Below are positions 11,894 to 57,372 of a DNA stretch of 64,000 bases, piece by piece. The first letter of the stretch is position 1; each line of letters opens with the position of its first letter. This DNA is from Neoarius graeffei. Taxonomy: Eukaryota > Chordata > Actinopteri > Siluriformes > Ariidae. The stretch lies in the NCBI RefSeq assembly GCF_027579695.1, contig NC_083577.1, forward strand, positions 92,273,016 to 92,337,015, given 5' to 3'. The notes under the pieces are model-generated. The model made no database searches. It had not been told where the DNA came from and saw only the letters and a program-made list of their open reading frames with translations. A program made the position numbers and the translations under genes.

Positions 11894-12774
11894 ATGGGAC
11901 AGCCATGTGGAGTATGTGACAAAAGAAATCACAAAAAGGCGAGGTCTTTTGAAACATTCCAAGAAATTTCTTTCATTAAAGCTGTGCTGCCTTTCAGATT
12001 TTTCAAGTGTAGATCATAAAAAGAATTTTCCCGACACTCAATTATTTTTGTTTAGTGACCGAAAGCTACTGAATTCGAATCACAGACTTCCAATTTTATT
12101 AGTTTAAAAAAAAAGAACAATTAATGAATTTATCTCCACATGGCCCTAAATTCTCTGCTATTTTTTCCTGCTTCACCATGACCCAATTCAAGATACTACG
12201 TCATGAATCACGTGGTGGGCTTTCCCCGTTCACGCAAGGCATTGTGGGATACAAATTTGAAACAGAAGAGAAAAATGGAGGACGTGAGTGTGCGAATGAA
12301 ACGTGAAAGACCGACTACAGTAATGGAAAGAAAGTGAGAAGAAAAGACGTTATGTTCTATACGAAGGAAAGGAAACGCAGGACCAAACTAATAAATATGG
12401 GCGCTCAGCGAGCACCTCGGTGTGATCAGCTGTTCGTTTAGCGACAGAATGATGGAACTGTCAGTGCACGCTCAAAGGGAAACCTGTAGATGGCAGTAAT
12501 GCAACACTGTGGATGCCAGCTGCTGTAAAACCCAAAAGAAGAAGAAGAAGAAGGTAAACCTGCGCATGCGCACACGGACTTCCTCTGTCTGCTTGACTGC
12601 GCCAAGCGAGCGATTTCATGCACATTATTTGCTTTAATCCCCTCAAATTAAATAACTTCCCAGCCACAGAATGGCCTGAGATTTTGTGAGATATTACAGA
12701 AATAAACAGATATCACAATCACCACATTTCAGACGGAACTAAATTTCACCGGTTTTATGAAATCGAAAGGCCGT
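11894..12774. other. No gene recognised
   Basis: Short AT-rich and GAA-rich stretches (AGAAG repeats near 12536-12555). Nothing assignable. Confidence 0.5.
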
Positions 12775-13202
12775 CTAGCTTTAAGAACCAGGAAAACCTT
12801 TTCTGACACTCTGATCCAGCCCATCATGGACTAGGGTGTAACCATCTGGGGAGAGACCTTCAAGAAACATGTGGCTGCTGTGCTTATGCTCCAGAAGTGT
12901 GTTGTGAGAATCATCATGGGTGTGGCATGGGATCATCCATCCGAAAGCCTTTTTAAGGAACTTGATATCGTTCCATTCCATATGTGAGTAAAACGTGTGA
13001 AACACACCTTAGTGTTCAAAGCTCTTAATGGTTTTGCTCTGGAACACCTCAGGAAAAGGTTTGTCAACTTCATGGAGGTCCACGGAAGGAACACTGACAT
13101 GTGAACACGAATGTTATCCTGCTGTGTTTTGTATTGTTCTTTTGGTGATGAAATGTTTGTGTTTAGTGCTGCAGAACCGTGGAGCTCACTTCCTCTGGAA
13201 GT

Positions 13203-13309
13203 CTCATCTCATCTCATTATCTGTAGCCGCTTTATCCTGTTCTACAGGGTCACAGGCAAGCTGAAGCCTATCCCAGCTGACTATGGGCGAAAGGCGGGGT
13301 TCACCCTGG
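13203..13309 (-). mobile_element. SINE 3' part, left piece of a copy split by a hAT element
   Basis: Reverse-oriented family member beginning with the tail CATCTCATCTCATTATCTG and truncated on its 5' side. The right piece is 14702-14728. The host LINE duplicates TCCTCTGGAAGT at the outer edges (about 13191-13202 and 14731-14742). Confidence 0.85.
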
Positions 13310-14266
13310 CAAGGGCGGCTGGTGCATAAGGGCGACTGGGTGACGCACTGCCAAAACGAAAAAAAAAAGTTTTTTTCTTTTTTTAAAACAAACTTTCACC
13401 AGCGCTGCTCGAGGCCGTTTTAATCTGTCTCTGGGTATCATTGTCCAATCAGGGTGGTCTTGCTTCTAGAGTACCGCCCCTTTTGGGGCGATTTCAGTCA
13501 CGCTGAAAATCGCCCAAGAGTTCACTGATAGAGTCCCATGTTAATATTTTTTTTTTCTCCTGACTGACACTTCAATGCAATCTCTATGGGTTCTGGGGGG
13601 GCGTGCCCTAACGTGCTTATGTCACTGCGAAGCGCGGCAAAGTTGCGTTCGATCCGCTCAGTTTCTGAGGTGAGATGGATGCGGAAAGCAATTCAGTGCG
13701 GTCTTTAAAAGAAGTTCCATTTAGTCAGTGATCAAATCGAGCTAAATTGACAACAAAACAAGCTGGACCCCCTCGACCAAATCTAAACATAAAACAAATT
13801 TCGACAAGGGGGGGAATCATATACTCGAGGTTTTACTTCAACATGGTCCCAGCGCAAATCCTGGCGAGCTGGCTGCAAGGACGCCTCAGCGGTTTTCTGC
13901 TCCCCCTGCTTACTTTTCCACCCTGGAGGGGCTCCACGGACAACACTGCTTGGACGGTCACTGGAGTTTCGGACATGCATCGTTTGTCGGAGAAAATAAA
14001 AAAACATGAGTCATCAAAGATTCACATGGGCAGCTGCCTGAAATTTTCGGCTTTTGGGAGAGTGAACATCGCTACACAGCCGGATGAGGGCTACAGGCTA
14101 GCAGTTCACCACCACAACGATGAGGTGAGCAAGAACAGGCACATATTAAACCGGCTCATCCAATGCGTGGAATTTTGTGGAGTGTTCGAGTTAGCGCTAC
14201 GAGGCAAAGACGAAACTGAGGGCTCCAGTCACCGTGGTGTTTTTCTGGGTTTGGTTGACTTCGTGA

Positions 14267-14300
<34 letters not shown>

Positions 14301-14701
14301 CACAGAATCCGTTCACTTTTGATGTTTTCAATGTGCATTTTTATATTTGCCACACTTTGCTCTGAGAGTTAGCACTTTGGTAATATCCTTGGTAAATACC
14401 AGTAATTGCAAGATCTAAAGATCCACTCATCTATTTATTCAACTGCTATTGTTATGTTAGCCAACTATTTACAATGTTTTGTTACAGTAAGTGCACTTTC
14501 CTGTTTGTCCTTAAGTTGCACAGTCTGTAAAATTCTTGCTGGTCATGGAGTTTGAAGTACAAAATCTATTTACAGAACATTCTGTAGAACAGTTGACTTG
14601 CTACCTAGGTCAATTTACTTCAGTCCTGTGGACATTTATGGTCCGTGTAGACATAACGGGGGAAAATTGCCCCCCTGAAAAAAATTCAGGAGCCGCCACT
14701 G
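13310..14701 (+). mobile_element. hAT-superfamily DNA transposon, internally deleted
   Basis: Starts CAAGGGCGGCT and ends AGCCGCCACTG, imperfect 11-bp inverted repeats. It is bounded by an exact 8-bp duplication CACCCTGG (13302-13309 and 14702-14709), the hAT hallmark. The frame at 13747-14322 contains WTVTGVSDMHRLSEKIKKHE, FGRVNIATQ and NRHILNRLIQCVEFCGVFEL. These match the N-terminal part of hAT transposases of the ZMYM1-like type with a DUF4371 region. The frame then runs into a (CA)n at 14268-14299, and the catalytic C-terminal half is absent, so the copy is non-autonomous. Confidence 0.88.
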
Positions 14702-14728
14702 CACCCTGGACAAGTCGCCAGGTCCTCT
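14702..14728 (-). mobile_element. SINE, right piece of the copy split by the hAT element
   Basis: Continues the SINE sequence exactly where 13309 leaves off (CACCCTGGACAAGTCGCCAGG), then ends at the outer duplication. Confidence 0.8.
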
Positions 14729-14795
14729 GGAAGTAAAACAATGCAAATCTCTTGCGGCATTCACAAGCACCATCAGGAGGGTTTATCCATGAAAA

Positions 14796-15707
14796 CTCTG
14801 CATCAGTGTGCATCATTTTTGTTCAATTTTATGACCGATTTTTCTTCCTATTACTATTGGCATTTATTTTTTTGTTAACTGAGAGCCAGGTGTATATCAT
14901 CTATAGGATATCAAGTGCTCGCTCAATAAAAATGTCATCTATCTATTGATTATCATCAAAGTTAATCATTTTCTATTAATACCAGCATGACACGACATGC
15001 TTTATTCCCCTTACACCACAGCCATTTCCCAACAATTCTGAGCTGATGTTGAACAACCCATGAGACAGGTTAGTTCCTGTTGAATTCTGGATTCTGACAT
15101 TTTCTATGACAGTAGAGCAGGTTTACATTAATGTGCTCATTTAACTACGTTATGTTGTTTCTATAGCAACAGCTTGCTCACAGGGACATTGTCAGGGTGC
15201 AGATACTTACGGATGCAGGCGCAGGGGAGAGCGGGTGCGTCGCAAATCCAAATCGAGAGCCAGAAGACGTAGTCAGGGTCGAGCAGAGGGGTCGGTCGAT
15301 GTACGAACAGTTTATCAGGCGAGAGTTCAGAGTCAGAAATCAACAGGAAGCAGAGTCAAAGGCACGGGAAGTCAAGAAAACAGGTGCGATCCTAACACTC
15401 CGGAGAGGAGGGGCGCTGTGGTGCTGGGGAAACGTAGTCTGGAGTGGCCATGTTTGGCTGCTGCTCTGAACTGAGATTTTCAGCGCTGTTACTGACAGAC
15501 GTGTGACGATAATAATACACCCTGATAATAATAATCCAATGTGCTGGGTTTTTTTTTTAACTAAGGAGACATTTGTTTCACATTTATGGAAGGAGTCTCC
15601 AGTGCCAGAGGTGGTGCTGTAACTTTAGGTTTGTGCTTTTTTCTTTGTAACATGATGAACTGTGTTTTGGGGGGGGGGGGGGGGGACTGATGAAGGAGCT
15701 ATAACAT
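14796..15707. other. No gene recognised; G17 homopolymer at 15669-15685
   Basis: Intergenic. A run of 17 G bases is the only distinctive feature. The two overlapping frames near 15200-15474 show no domain. Confidence 0.5.
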
Positions 15708-15897
15708 AACCCATGGCCTAATGGTTAGAGAAGCAGCTTTGGGACCAAATGGTTGCCAGTTCAATTCCCTACACCAGCAGGACTGGCTGAAGTGCCCTTG
15801 AGCAAGGCACCGAACCCCCACCCTCTCCCCAGGCTGCTCTGGCTCTGTTGTATGTCGCTCTGGATACGAGTTTCTGCTAAACACCTGTAATGTAATG
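15708..15897 (+). mobile_element. Second tRNA-derived SINE family, diverged copy
   Basis: The tRNA-like head has an A-box-like TGGCCTAATGG and a decayed B box AGTTCAATTCC. It is followed by TGCCCTTGAGCAAGGCACC, a block common in fish SINEs, and a CTGGATACGAGTTTCTGCTAAA tail with ATGTA repeats. It differs in core and tail from the abundant family. Confidence 0.7.
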
Positions 15898-16295
15898 TTT
15901 GTGAGAGCAGGGACTGCCGTGTGCATGACGTAAAACTGTAATTGTTCACTTGTAATGAATTTCGAACACTTCAGGATGTGCTGCTTTAAGAAAATAATCA
16001 ACCTCCGAGTTGTGGCATGAACTCCTCACAGCACATCCAGCTCCAGAGACATGGTTTGTTGCTGAAGGTCGGCGAACCTGAACTTAATTACGCTGAAAGT
16101 CGAGTCTGACAGGTTTCACGTCTTCACAGAGACGTTACTGAACAATTACACACAGCGTGAATATTTCTCAAACCATTAAAGCAGACGTGCAGCGCAGAAC
16201 ACTGACGCACAAGATGGAAACATTTATTACTGATAAAAATAAAGATGAATGGTCAGTTTTATATTTCCATTATATATACATTCTAGGAATTCCAG

Positions 16296-16452
16296 TGTGT
16301 AAAGGTGAGCCCATATGGTCCAATCCCACAGAAGAGCTCCTGGAACGCAAACTGCTGAAGAAGTTCATGCTGACACCTTTCTGTTTTAGCCACCATTCAC
16401 TTTTTCAGCAGTTTGTGCTTCAGAAGCTCTTCTGTGGGATTGGACCATATGT
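16296..16452. repeat. Inverted repeat (about 2 x 56 bp) made of a Tc1-like transposase start
   Basis: The left arm (from CATATGGTCCAATCCCACAG at about 16310) and the right arm (ending CTGTGGGATTGGACCATATG at about 16450) are near-perfect reverse complements separated by about 45 bp. Read outward-in, both arms encode a QSHRRA...AEKV-type N-terminus of a Tc1-like transposase. Confidence 0.85.
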
Positions 16453-16790
16453 GCCAGCCTTCGTGCCCTGTGTGAATCAGTGAGCCTTCGACACCCATGA
16501 CCCTGTCGCTGGTTCACCGGTTGTCCTTTGGATCCTTGGCCCACTTTTGCTCGGTACAAACCACTGCACACCGGGAACAGCCCACAGGATGGGCCGTGTT
16601 GGAAATGTTCAGACCCCGTCATCTCACCATCACTATTTATCAGTCACTCAGATCCTTACACTCGCCCATTATTCACCTCAACTTCAGGAACTGGCTGTTC
16701 TCTTTCCTGCTGCTGAATAAACCCCGCCCCCGACAGGTGCCTCTGTAACGAAATACTCAGTGAGATTCACTATGTTAGGTCCTCGAACTG
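16386..16790 (-). pseudogene. Tc1-like element relic: transposase start plus 5' non-coding end
   Basis: Minus-strand frame ending MVQSHRRASEAQTAEKVNGG resembles the N-terminal helix-turn-helix region of a fish Tc1-like transposase. The bases beyond it (16460-16780) look like that element's leader, including an ACAGGTGCC...TCAGTG...TTCAC block near 16733-16770. Only the first about 25 codons survive. Confidence 0.55.
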
Positions 16791-17201
16791 AATTTGTTTC
16801 AGGTGAAGAAAGCAGAAGCACAAGAGTCAGATCTCAAAAAATAGAGTTTAATGTTCATGTGCTGTATAACAAATTAAATATATTAGTGTTTACAAAACAA
16901 GAGGTGCATGACTACTGCATATCCTAACCATGAATCATGAACTCAGTGACAACAACAACGAGAACAAAGCCTCTACTGGGTTTTTTTTCTTTAAACACAC
17001 AAAATGTTTCATCCCACAGTCCTGAACGCACACTTTTTTCCCTTTTCTATTCTACGAAGCACGAGCAGAGACGACAGATCACTGTCTCTAAAGGACGGAA
17101 AGCAGAAAGGGGGACAACAGTAGGAGTTTAGATATGTTCTGATCTATAGGTAACGGTTTAGCTGCATGTGTATCAGCGGTACTGATAAACTAATCAGATC
17201 A

Positions 17202-17248
<47 letters not shown>

Positions 17249-18499
17249 TCTTTTTTCTTTTCTTTTTTTTTCCATTTTCATCAAACCATGGTAATGTCTC
17301 TAAGAAATCTCACAATCTGAATATACACACATACAATCTCCATGCTGATCACTTTCCATGCATCAGAGGGGAAAAACATCACACACACACACACACACAC
17401 ACACATGAATGAAAGTGAGAAGCTACCAGGCTCAGCTAAGTAAAGTTTCAACGCTGGGCCCGAATGCAAGTGTAAAAAAAATTAAAATATTCACTGATCC
17501 TGGATCAGACCTGCTCTCTCAGAAAGAAAAAGGGTACTAACTGTACCATTCCATGTCGAGGTGATGGTACCTTTAAGCGTACACCTTTTGTAGGTCATGT
17601 GATGCAGTGCACATTTAAAAACCACATGCCTTTAATTAGCTTTAGATCCACAGTAGGTACACTTCACACAGATCCATGAGAAAGATGAGTACTAACGGTA
17701 CCACCCCCATTTACAACACATGGTACCATTCAGCACCCTGTTTGTTTGTTTATACACTACCATTACCTCGATCCTTGTGTTAAAAACTAAGGCAAAATGA
17801 GTGTAAGCCACCGCAGTGAGATTACAAACAGAGAAATACACAAACGGTACTCAGGTCCAGATCAGGGGCGTCGAAATAAACACATACTTAGGAACTGAGA
17901 ACACGTAATCAACATCGGTACTCATCCCTACTGACTGTACGCTCTGAACATCACAATAGCTGCATAAGTATTTACCCCCCATTCGTGTTACACATGACAT
18001 CTGGGACTAAAGCTGTGGTTGCATAAGTATTTGCCCCCATTAGCTATTTTGTTCACTAGCAGTGGATCAAATTGAAATGAATCGATTCCTTGGTGACTCT
18101 GATGCTTTTAAAATTTTCCTTCATTCTCTGTGTCGTCATTCGTGATTAATTAACAGTACGACAGGTTTCACACATCGATTGGCGGTGATCGTATCGTAGC
18201 AGCTACAGAGGTATCGTTAAATCCCGTATCGTACTGGAACCATGATGGATGGTTACAGCATCAACATGTTATTAGCTTGCTAATCATAAACGATGTATCA
18301 TTAGCACATTTTGTCAGTAGTTTATTTTTTGCTCTCTTTTGCCCCCTAGTGGAGGAACAGAGCTCCTTCCTTCTCGACCGAATTGCGATTTTAATTTAGC
18401 TTTTAAACTTGTTCGAGGATCCTTTGGTGATTCAAGCCGTCATTTCAGGTTGTATTTGACACCCCTGATCGCCATCATTCAAAATGACTGAATTAGGCT
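16791..18499. other. No gene recognised; (GT)n at 17205-17240 and (CA)n at 17380-17405
   Basis: Short GGTACTAAC / GGTACC-rich motifs around 17530-17740 and a GCATAAGTATTTGCCCCC-type motif repeated at 17960 and 18029 suggest decayed MITEs, without definable ends. Confidence 0.4.
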
Positions 18500-19262
18500 T
18501 GAGTGCAAAAGTTTGTGCCCCTCATGGTTTTTCAGTGCAGAAACTGTTTAAATATTGTTAGAAAACTTTTTAATAAAGGAACCCTGGTAAAGTATATAAA
18601 AAGTGCACCAACTTGTTGCCGGTCATTTTTTCTCCTCAATTGTTTTGTTTTTACATGCTGTAGTATTTTTTTTATTTAAAAGATGATGCAATTTTTCACT
18701 TTGATCCAAGATTTGATTTGGATCTGGGGGAAGAAACTGTACCAACCAGAACCTTTCATTGTTGTTTTTGTGCAGGTACCCTTTATCTTTTGTACCTATT
18801 TCTTTACATGGATTTAATGCACCTTTAAAACAAGATTTAAGATGCATAACTTTGATATAATTTGTGACAGTGGTGTATGACTGAGGGTCCGACGGCAAAG
18901 AACGAGGAACGGGACAATTCAGGACTTTTTTTTCCCCAGAGTGCAGAACGAACAAAAAACAGAAAATTAGCAATTAAATGTCAAATCTGAGCGGAGTTTC
19001 CTAAAAACACCACAAAGGCCACAGATTCAATGATGGAGCGAGAATTGCACTGAACTCTCTCTCTCATTATGATTTTATCTTTATTCTGATCTACAGAAAG
19101 CCAATTTGAATTCGAAAAACATTTACATCTCTCATATATTCCAGATTTTTTTATATATTCATATATAATTACAAATTTGACTGGATATCATTTTGCTTTT
19201 TTTTTTTTAAGAAAAGTTGTGTGAAACCCAACACACGAGGGTGCACAAACTTTGCACTCAAC
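18500..19262. mobile_element. Non-autonomous DNA transposon with about 22-bp TIRs
   Basis: Left end TTGAGTGCAAAAGTTTGTGC and the reverse complement of the right end TTGAGTGCAAAGTTTGTGCA match with one indel. About 760 bp; the inner frame at 18623-18973 (minus) has no recognised domain. A related end (TGCAAAAGTTTGTGCACCCC) occurs alone at 41145-41166. Confidence 0.75.
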
Positions 19263-19774
19263 CATCCCTATATTCTCTGAGCCACGTACTAAATAAACAC
19301 AAACAAAGATTTTAAAATGGCACTTAAATGAAGAAAATTTTGCATAATCATATAAAAATAAAGAGTACAGATCACCTTTTCACTCTGAGCTTTAAAAAAA
19401 CAGCTGGACATGAGGATCAGTCGGTTATTCTCACAGAGGTATTCATTAAACACACACACACACACACACACACGCGACTGTGGGAAACCTGATCGTTTGT
19501 GGGAAACGTACAGCACGAGCTGGAAAGGATGGGACGGAAAAAAATGGTGGAAAAGATGAAAGTTGTATAAAAAAATGCATTTTAAAGTCCAACACTAGTG
19601 CAGATCAGTTACATTAGAACACCAGCTGAATCTAAGACTATCTCTAACACTATTACACCACACACTGTACAGTAAACACACACACACACACACACACCTT
19701 GTTTTATTAACAACAGCTAGTCAGTATTGCTCTACTATTTACTACACACTTGGTATTTTACGCTTTACACGAGA

Positions 19775-19821
<47 letters not shown>

Positions 19822-20273
19822 TGTTCACTGCTGAATCCATTCGACTCTTCACCTTTTCAGCTCTCAGGCTTTAGAACGTGTTAAACACTGAACAAGCTGC
19901 AGGTCTATTTCACCACCTGCAATCAAGTGTGTGTGTGTGTGTCTGTGTGTGTGTGTGTGTGTTTGAGAGAGAGAGAGACAGACACTGGGATTTCTTACCT
20001 CCTGTTCTCATGTGTGTTATTATTAATGTTATTATTAATGTTATGATTTGTTCCAGACTGATTTTGGTTCCATTTCCCACAATATGAATGAACTGATCTT
20101 TACTCCGCCCTGAGTGAGATACGACCTTTACACTGACTGTGATGGTGTAAACGTGGCCTCCTGCGTCCACACTCGCAAGCGATGAAGTGACAGGCGATTG
20201 TTTGTTTTTCTATAGAAACTAGGAATAATGACATGAAATGAATCCAAACAATTCCTCGGAGCAATCGTAATTT
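19263..20273. other. No gene; several CA/GT microsatellites
   Basis: CA or GT runs at about 19450-19473, 19676-19698, 19776-19819 and 19926-19961 within unassigned intergenic DNA. Confidence 0.6.
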
Positions 20274-21112
20274 AACCTCACGAGAGAGCTGAGATAGTGA
20301 AAACCTCACGAGAGAGCGGAGATAATGAAAACCTCACGAGAGAGCGGAGATAGTGAAAACCTCACGAGAGAGCGGAGATAGTGAAAACCTCACGAGAGAG
20401 CGGAGATGGTGAAAACCTCACGAGAGAGCGGAGATGGTGAAAACCTCACGAGAGAGCTGAGATGGTGAAAACCTCACGAGAGAGCTGAGATGGTGAAAAC
20501 CTCACGAGAGAGCTGAGATAGTGAAAACCTCACGAGAGAGCGGAGATGGTGAAAACCTCACGAGAGAGCGGAGATGGTGAAAACCTCACGAGAGAGCTGA
20601 GATGGTGAAAACCTCACGAGAGAGCGGAGATAGTGAAAACCTCACGAGAGAGCGGAGATGGTGAAAACCTCACGAGAGAGCGGAGATAGTGAAAACCTCA
20701 CGAGAGAGCGGAGATAGTGAAAACCTCACGAGAGAGCGGAGATAGTGAAAACCTCACGAGAGAGCGGAGATAGTGAAAACCTCACGAGAGAGCGGAGATA
20801 GTGAAAACCTCACGAGAGAGCGGAGATAGTGAAAACCTCACGAGAGAGCGGAGATAGTGAAAACCTCACGAGAGAGCTGAGATAGTGAAAACCTCACGAG
20901 AGAGCTGAGATAGTGAAAACCTCACGAGAGAGCGGAGATAGTGAAAACCTCACGAGGGAGCGGAGATAGTGAAAACCTCACGAGAGAGCTGAGATAGTGA
21001 AAACCTCACGAGACAGCGGAGATAGTGAAAACCTCACGAGAGAGCTGAGATAGTGAAAACCTCATGAGACAGCGGAGATAGTGAAAACCTCACGAGAGAG
21101 CTGAGATAGTGA
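20274..21112. repeat. 28-bp minisatellite, about 30 tandem copies
   Basis: Unit AACCTCACGAGAGAGCGGAG plus ATAGTGAA. Variants alternate C(G/T)GAG and AT(A/G)GTG. Unit length is almost perfectly constant, and only point changes distinguish copies, which indicates recent homogenisation. 28 bp is not a multiple of three and no frame is kept. Confidence 0.97.
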
Positions 21113-21923
21113 TAATAAAGGCTGTCGGATTTGAGTCTGATCTTGAGACGTTTTCTGAATGGACTTGGTTTTGTCTCAGATTTGGAAACTGATCTGGCTG
21201 TAAATGGTCTTGGTCCCGAACGAGAGTTTATTAAAATCTTTTCTTTTTGTGTACACAAAGTAATTCAGTCTTTTAGAACACCACAGGTCCAGTACATGAC
21301 CGAAGATAAACTAGTGAACGGTTTGGTCTTGAAACGGATTTTACTCGATCCTGACTCGGTCTCAATAAACTCATTTATCTTGACATGTAATTAGCAGTTA
21401 ATCAGCAAATGAATGCTAATCAAGTGAGGGACAGTAACAGGCGATCGTTTGTTTTCTATATTCGTATGTGACACGGAGCCACACATACGCAAACCAGGTA
21501 CGTTTTTGATGTGACAGAAAGGCATAATGCATCACCCTACTTCCTGTCATATACAAGGAAAACATGAGCACAGTTAATTAGCATGAAGCCAAGAATAATG
21601 TTTTTCGTTTTCACACTAATTCGTATCATACACAGATTAATCTATGTTTAAGTCGTTAGCCTTACAAAGCTACAGGTAGCTACTCCTGTTTCTCATCAGA
21701 ACATCGGGCAGGCCACACCCACAAGTGAGCCTATAACCTCGTGCGTGTGAACATTTGGTTCATTAATGTGGTTTTTCTTCATCTCATGATCTTCATATCT
21801 AACAGCGAGCTCGATACGCGCCTCTACCTGAGAGTCAACACGCTCCTCTTTTATACCAGCCGTAAACAAATGATGTTTGTGCTTCTCTTTGATGTCTGGA
21901 ACCGTCAGCTTGTAAAACGACAT

Positions 21924-21983
<60 letters not shown>

Positions 21984-22063
21984 CACAAACTATATTTAAA
22001 TAACATCTTAAACATTTTCCACATATCAACAAATGTATGTACAACCAGCGGACGGTACGGTCC

Positions 22064-22102
<39 letters not shown>

Positions 22103-22352
22103 AGGCGGGGTTTTTGCGTGTACAGTCAGTGACAACACAAACTTCTACTAATCTATTCAGGGAAGGAAATAAGGGCTCTAGGTGCTTTGGCCAAAAAATA
22201 AAAACTGAAACTGAGAAGTGAATGAAATCTGAGGCAGCGTTGGTTATTAAGGCTCTACTGTAGTTGTGCTCCTTTAGTATTCACGGACGGACGACAGTTC
22301 ATCATGGAGTCAAAATAAAACAAGTAAAAACAGGACGGGAGGGCGTGGCCTG
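21113..22352. other. 3' flank of nab1; (CA)n 21929-21981 and (GA)n 22069-22098
   Basis: Should include the nab1 3' UTR at its right end. A minus-strand AATAAA occurs near 21226-21231, but I cannot tell which signal is used. A TTGGTCTTG / GGTCTCG-rich stretch near 21130-21370 resembles the inside of the MITE at 30579-31003. Confidence 0.5.
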
Positions 22353-55927
<33,575 letters not shown>

Positions 55928-55930
55928 GAC

Positions 55931-56239
55931 CTGAGCCAAGAGACGACAAGAGAAACAGGAAAACAAAAGTGAGGAGGCGGTGAGCAACGGAGTGGAACAC
56001 AATGGAGGGAAAGAGTGATTGAAACTCTGATAGTGTGGTTAGTATGAAGTCATCCATAATGTCAGCTAACACTTCATCCACTCAACTGATCTTACTCTGG
56101 GTGGACAAAGTGTAAAAGAAAAACACAGAAAACACACATAAAATAAATAAACACAATACAAATCACTGCACTGTCTTGTGACAGTGAGACCAATAATGAG
56201 AGACGCATCGCAGTTATGATACATATTTGTTTTCAGTGA
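55931..56239. other. nab1 upstream intron, no exon recognised
   Basis: Begins with the acceptor tract of the first coding exon (TTCTCTTGTCGTCTCTTGGCTCAG region). Confidence 0.6.
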
Positions 56240-56705
56240 CACTGCATGCCATGTGCCAGAAACAACACCAGCACATTTATTATGGTGTGACTCTGCTGGG
56301 CGCCTGGGGGACAGCAGTGAACCAGGACTCTCACTTTACACTACTACTGTAGAGTTACTATCCAATATCACACTCCATACAGCTGTCTGGTTTCATCTCT
56401 CAGAACCATTAGGACTAATCCCCATGCACCTGTTCCTGATTAGAGCTCAATCACAGCACAGACATTTATATAAGGACTCTGAGTAACACACAGACTTTGT
56501 GAAAGCCTTGTATTTTGTGTCACTTCTCTGGTTTTCACCCTGTTTGTGTGTTTGGACTGTGAGTATTGTATCCCTCTGACATCCTGTCTGTCTCTCACTC
56601 CACCACTGCCTGGTTTTGTCTCCGTTTTGGATCTGTTTGCTCGCATGTTTTCAGTAAAACTCTTCCTGTGATTGCATCAGTCTATCAGCCCTTACACAAC
56701 ACAAA
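56240..56705 (+). mobile_element. Possible solo LTR (Gypsy-like)
   Basis: The sequence has the feel of a fish LTR: CCCCATGCACCTGTTCCTGA, a TATA box TATATAAGGACTC at about 56467-56479, a long T/G-rich transcribed stretch, AGTAAAACTCTTCCTGTGAT near the end, and CCTTACACAACACA at the 3' side. No internal region or second LTR follows. Exact ends and target duplication were not established. Confidence 0.45.
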
Positions 56706-57359
56706 CTGTCACCTGTCCAACCAGTGAGTGGACTCATAAAACTGTTTTAACTAATTTTATCTGAAACGGTCATGAATATTTTCTGTAAAATGTGTTCGTA
56801 AATAATCACACATTATTTTTTAAAAAGAAAATTAAATATAAGTGCTGGATAAAAACTCATCTATCTTATGGAAATAAAGATACAGATTTCATTGTCTGCT
56901 GGTCAGGTGTTTATGAGATACGTTGCCTTGCATTTATGATCGGGTTCCCTGCGGTGGGACTCAGATATCATTCGTATGTACAGTCACAAAAGCCATCAAA
57001 AATCAGGTCGGTGTTTTTTTACCATATTCTCTTAAGTATGGAGCGCCACTCCGTTATCATTAACAAAATAATTCACCCAGACCTGATTAAACATTATAAA
57101 CTGAGCAGTAATATAAAACACTCTGCGATTTATTTCATCTGATCATGATTTTAGTAGCCACTTCACACAGACTCCAATCTTCTGTCGAGTCCTGATCCCT
57201 CCCAAATGTGGCTAAATGGAATTAAAATATGAGTCATGGACATGAGGATGAACATTTTCCAAAAGCAGGAATTCCCAAACTAGAGGTCAACTCAAGGGTG
57301 ATTTACAAATAGGGTCATGAGAAAAATTCCTCATCTCCACTTTATTTATTTTTAAAACT
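56706..57359. other. No gene recognised
   Basis: AT-rich, unassigned. Confidence 0.5.
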
Positions 57360-57372
57360 GATGTTACAACTA

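Larger units (their letters stand above)
12775..14795 (+). pseudogene. LINE reverse-transcriptase C-terminal fragment, split by SINE and hAT insertions
   Basis: Plus-strand translation with stops gives a typical non-LTR RT tail: FSDTLIQPIMD, VTIWGETFKK, LQKCVVRIIMGVAW, ESLFKELDIVPF, LVFKALNGFALEHL, then EPWSSLPLEV ending at 13202. The same frame resumes after the insertions, from about 14743, as KQCKSLAAFTSTIRR and a stop. In-frame stops (for example after PIMD) show it is long dead. It is the oldest of three layers here. Clade not certain (CR1/L2/Jockey-like). Confidence 0.7.

Noticed and set aside
15197..15474. Two overlapping Arg/Glu-rich open frames
   Set aside because: No domain and no splice support; overlap in two frames suggests composition, not coding.
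20274..21112. Array of direct repeats that might suggest CRISPR
   Set aside because: Repeats are contiguous with no unique spacers, in vertebrate nuclear DNA. The same applies to 22803-23463.
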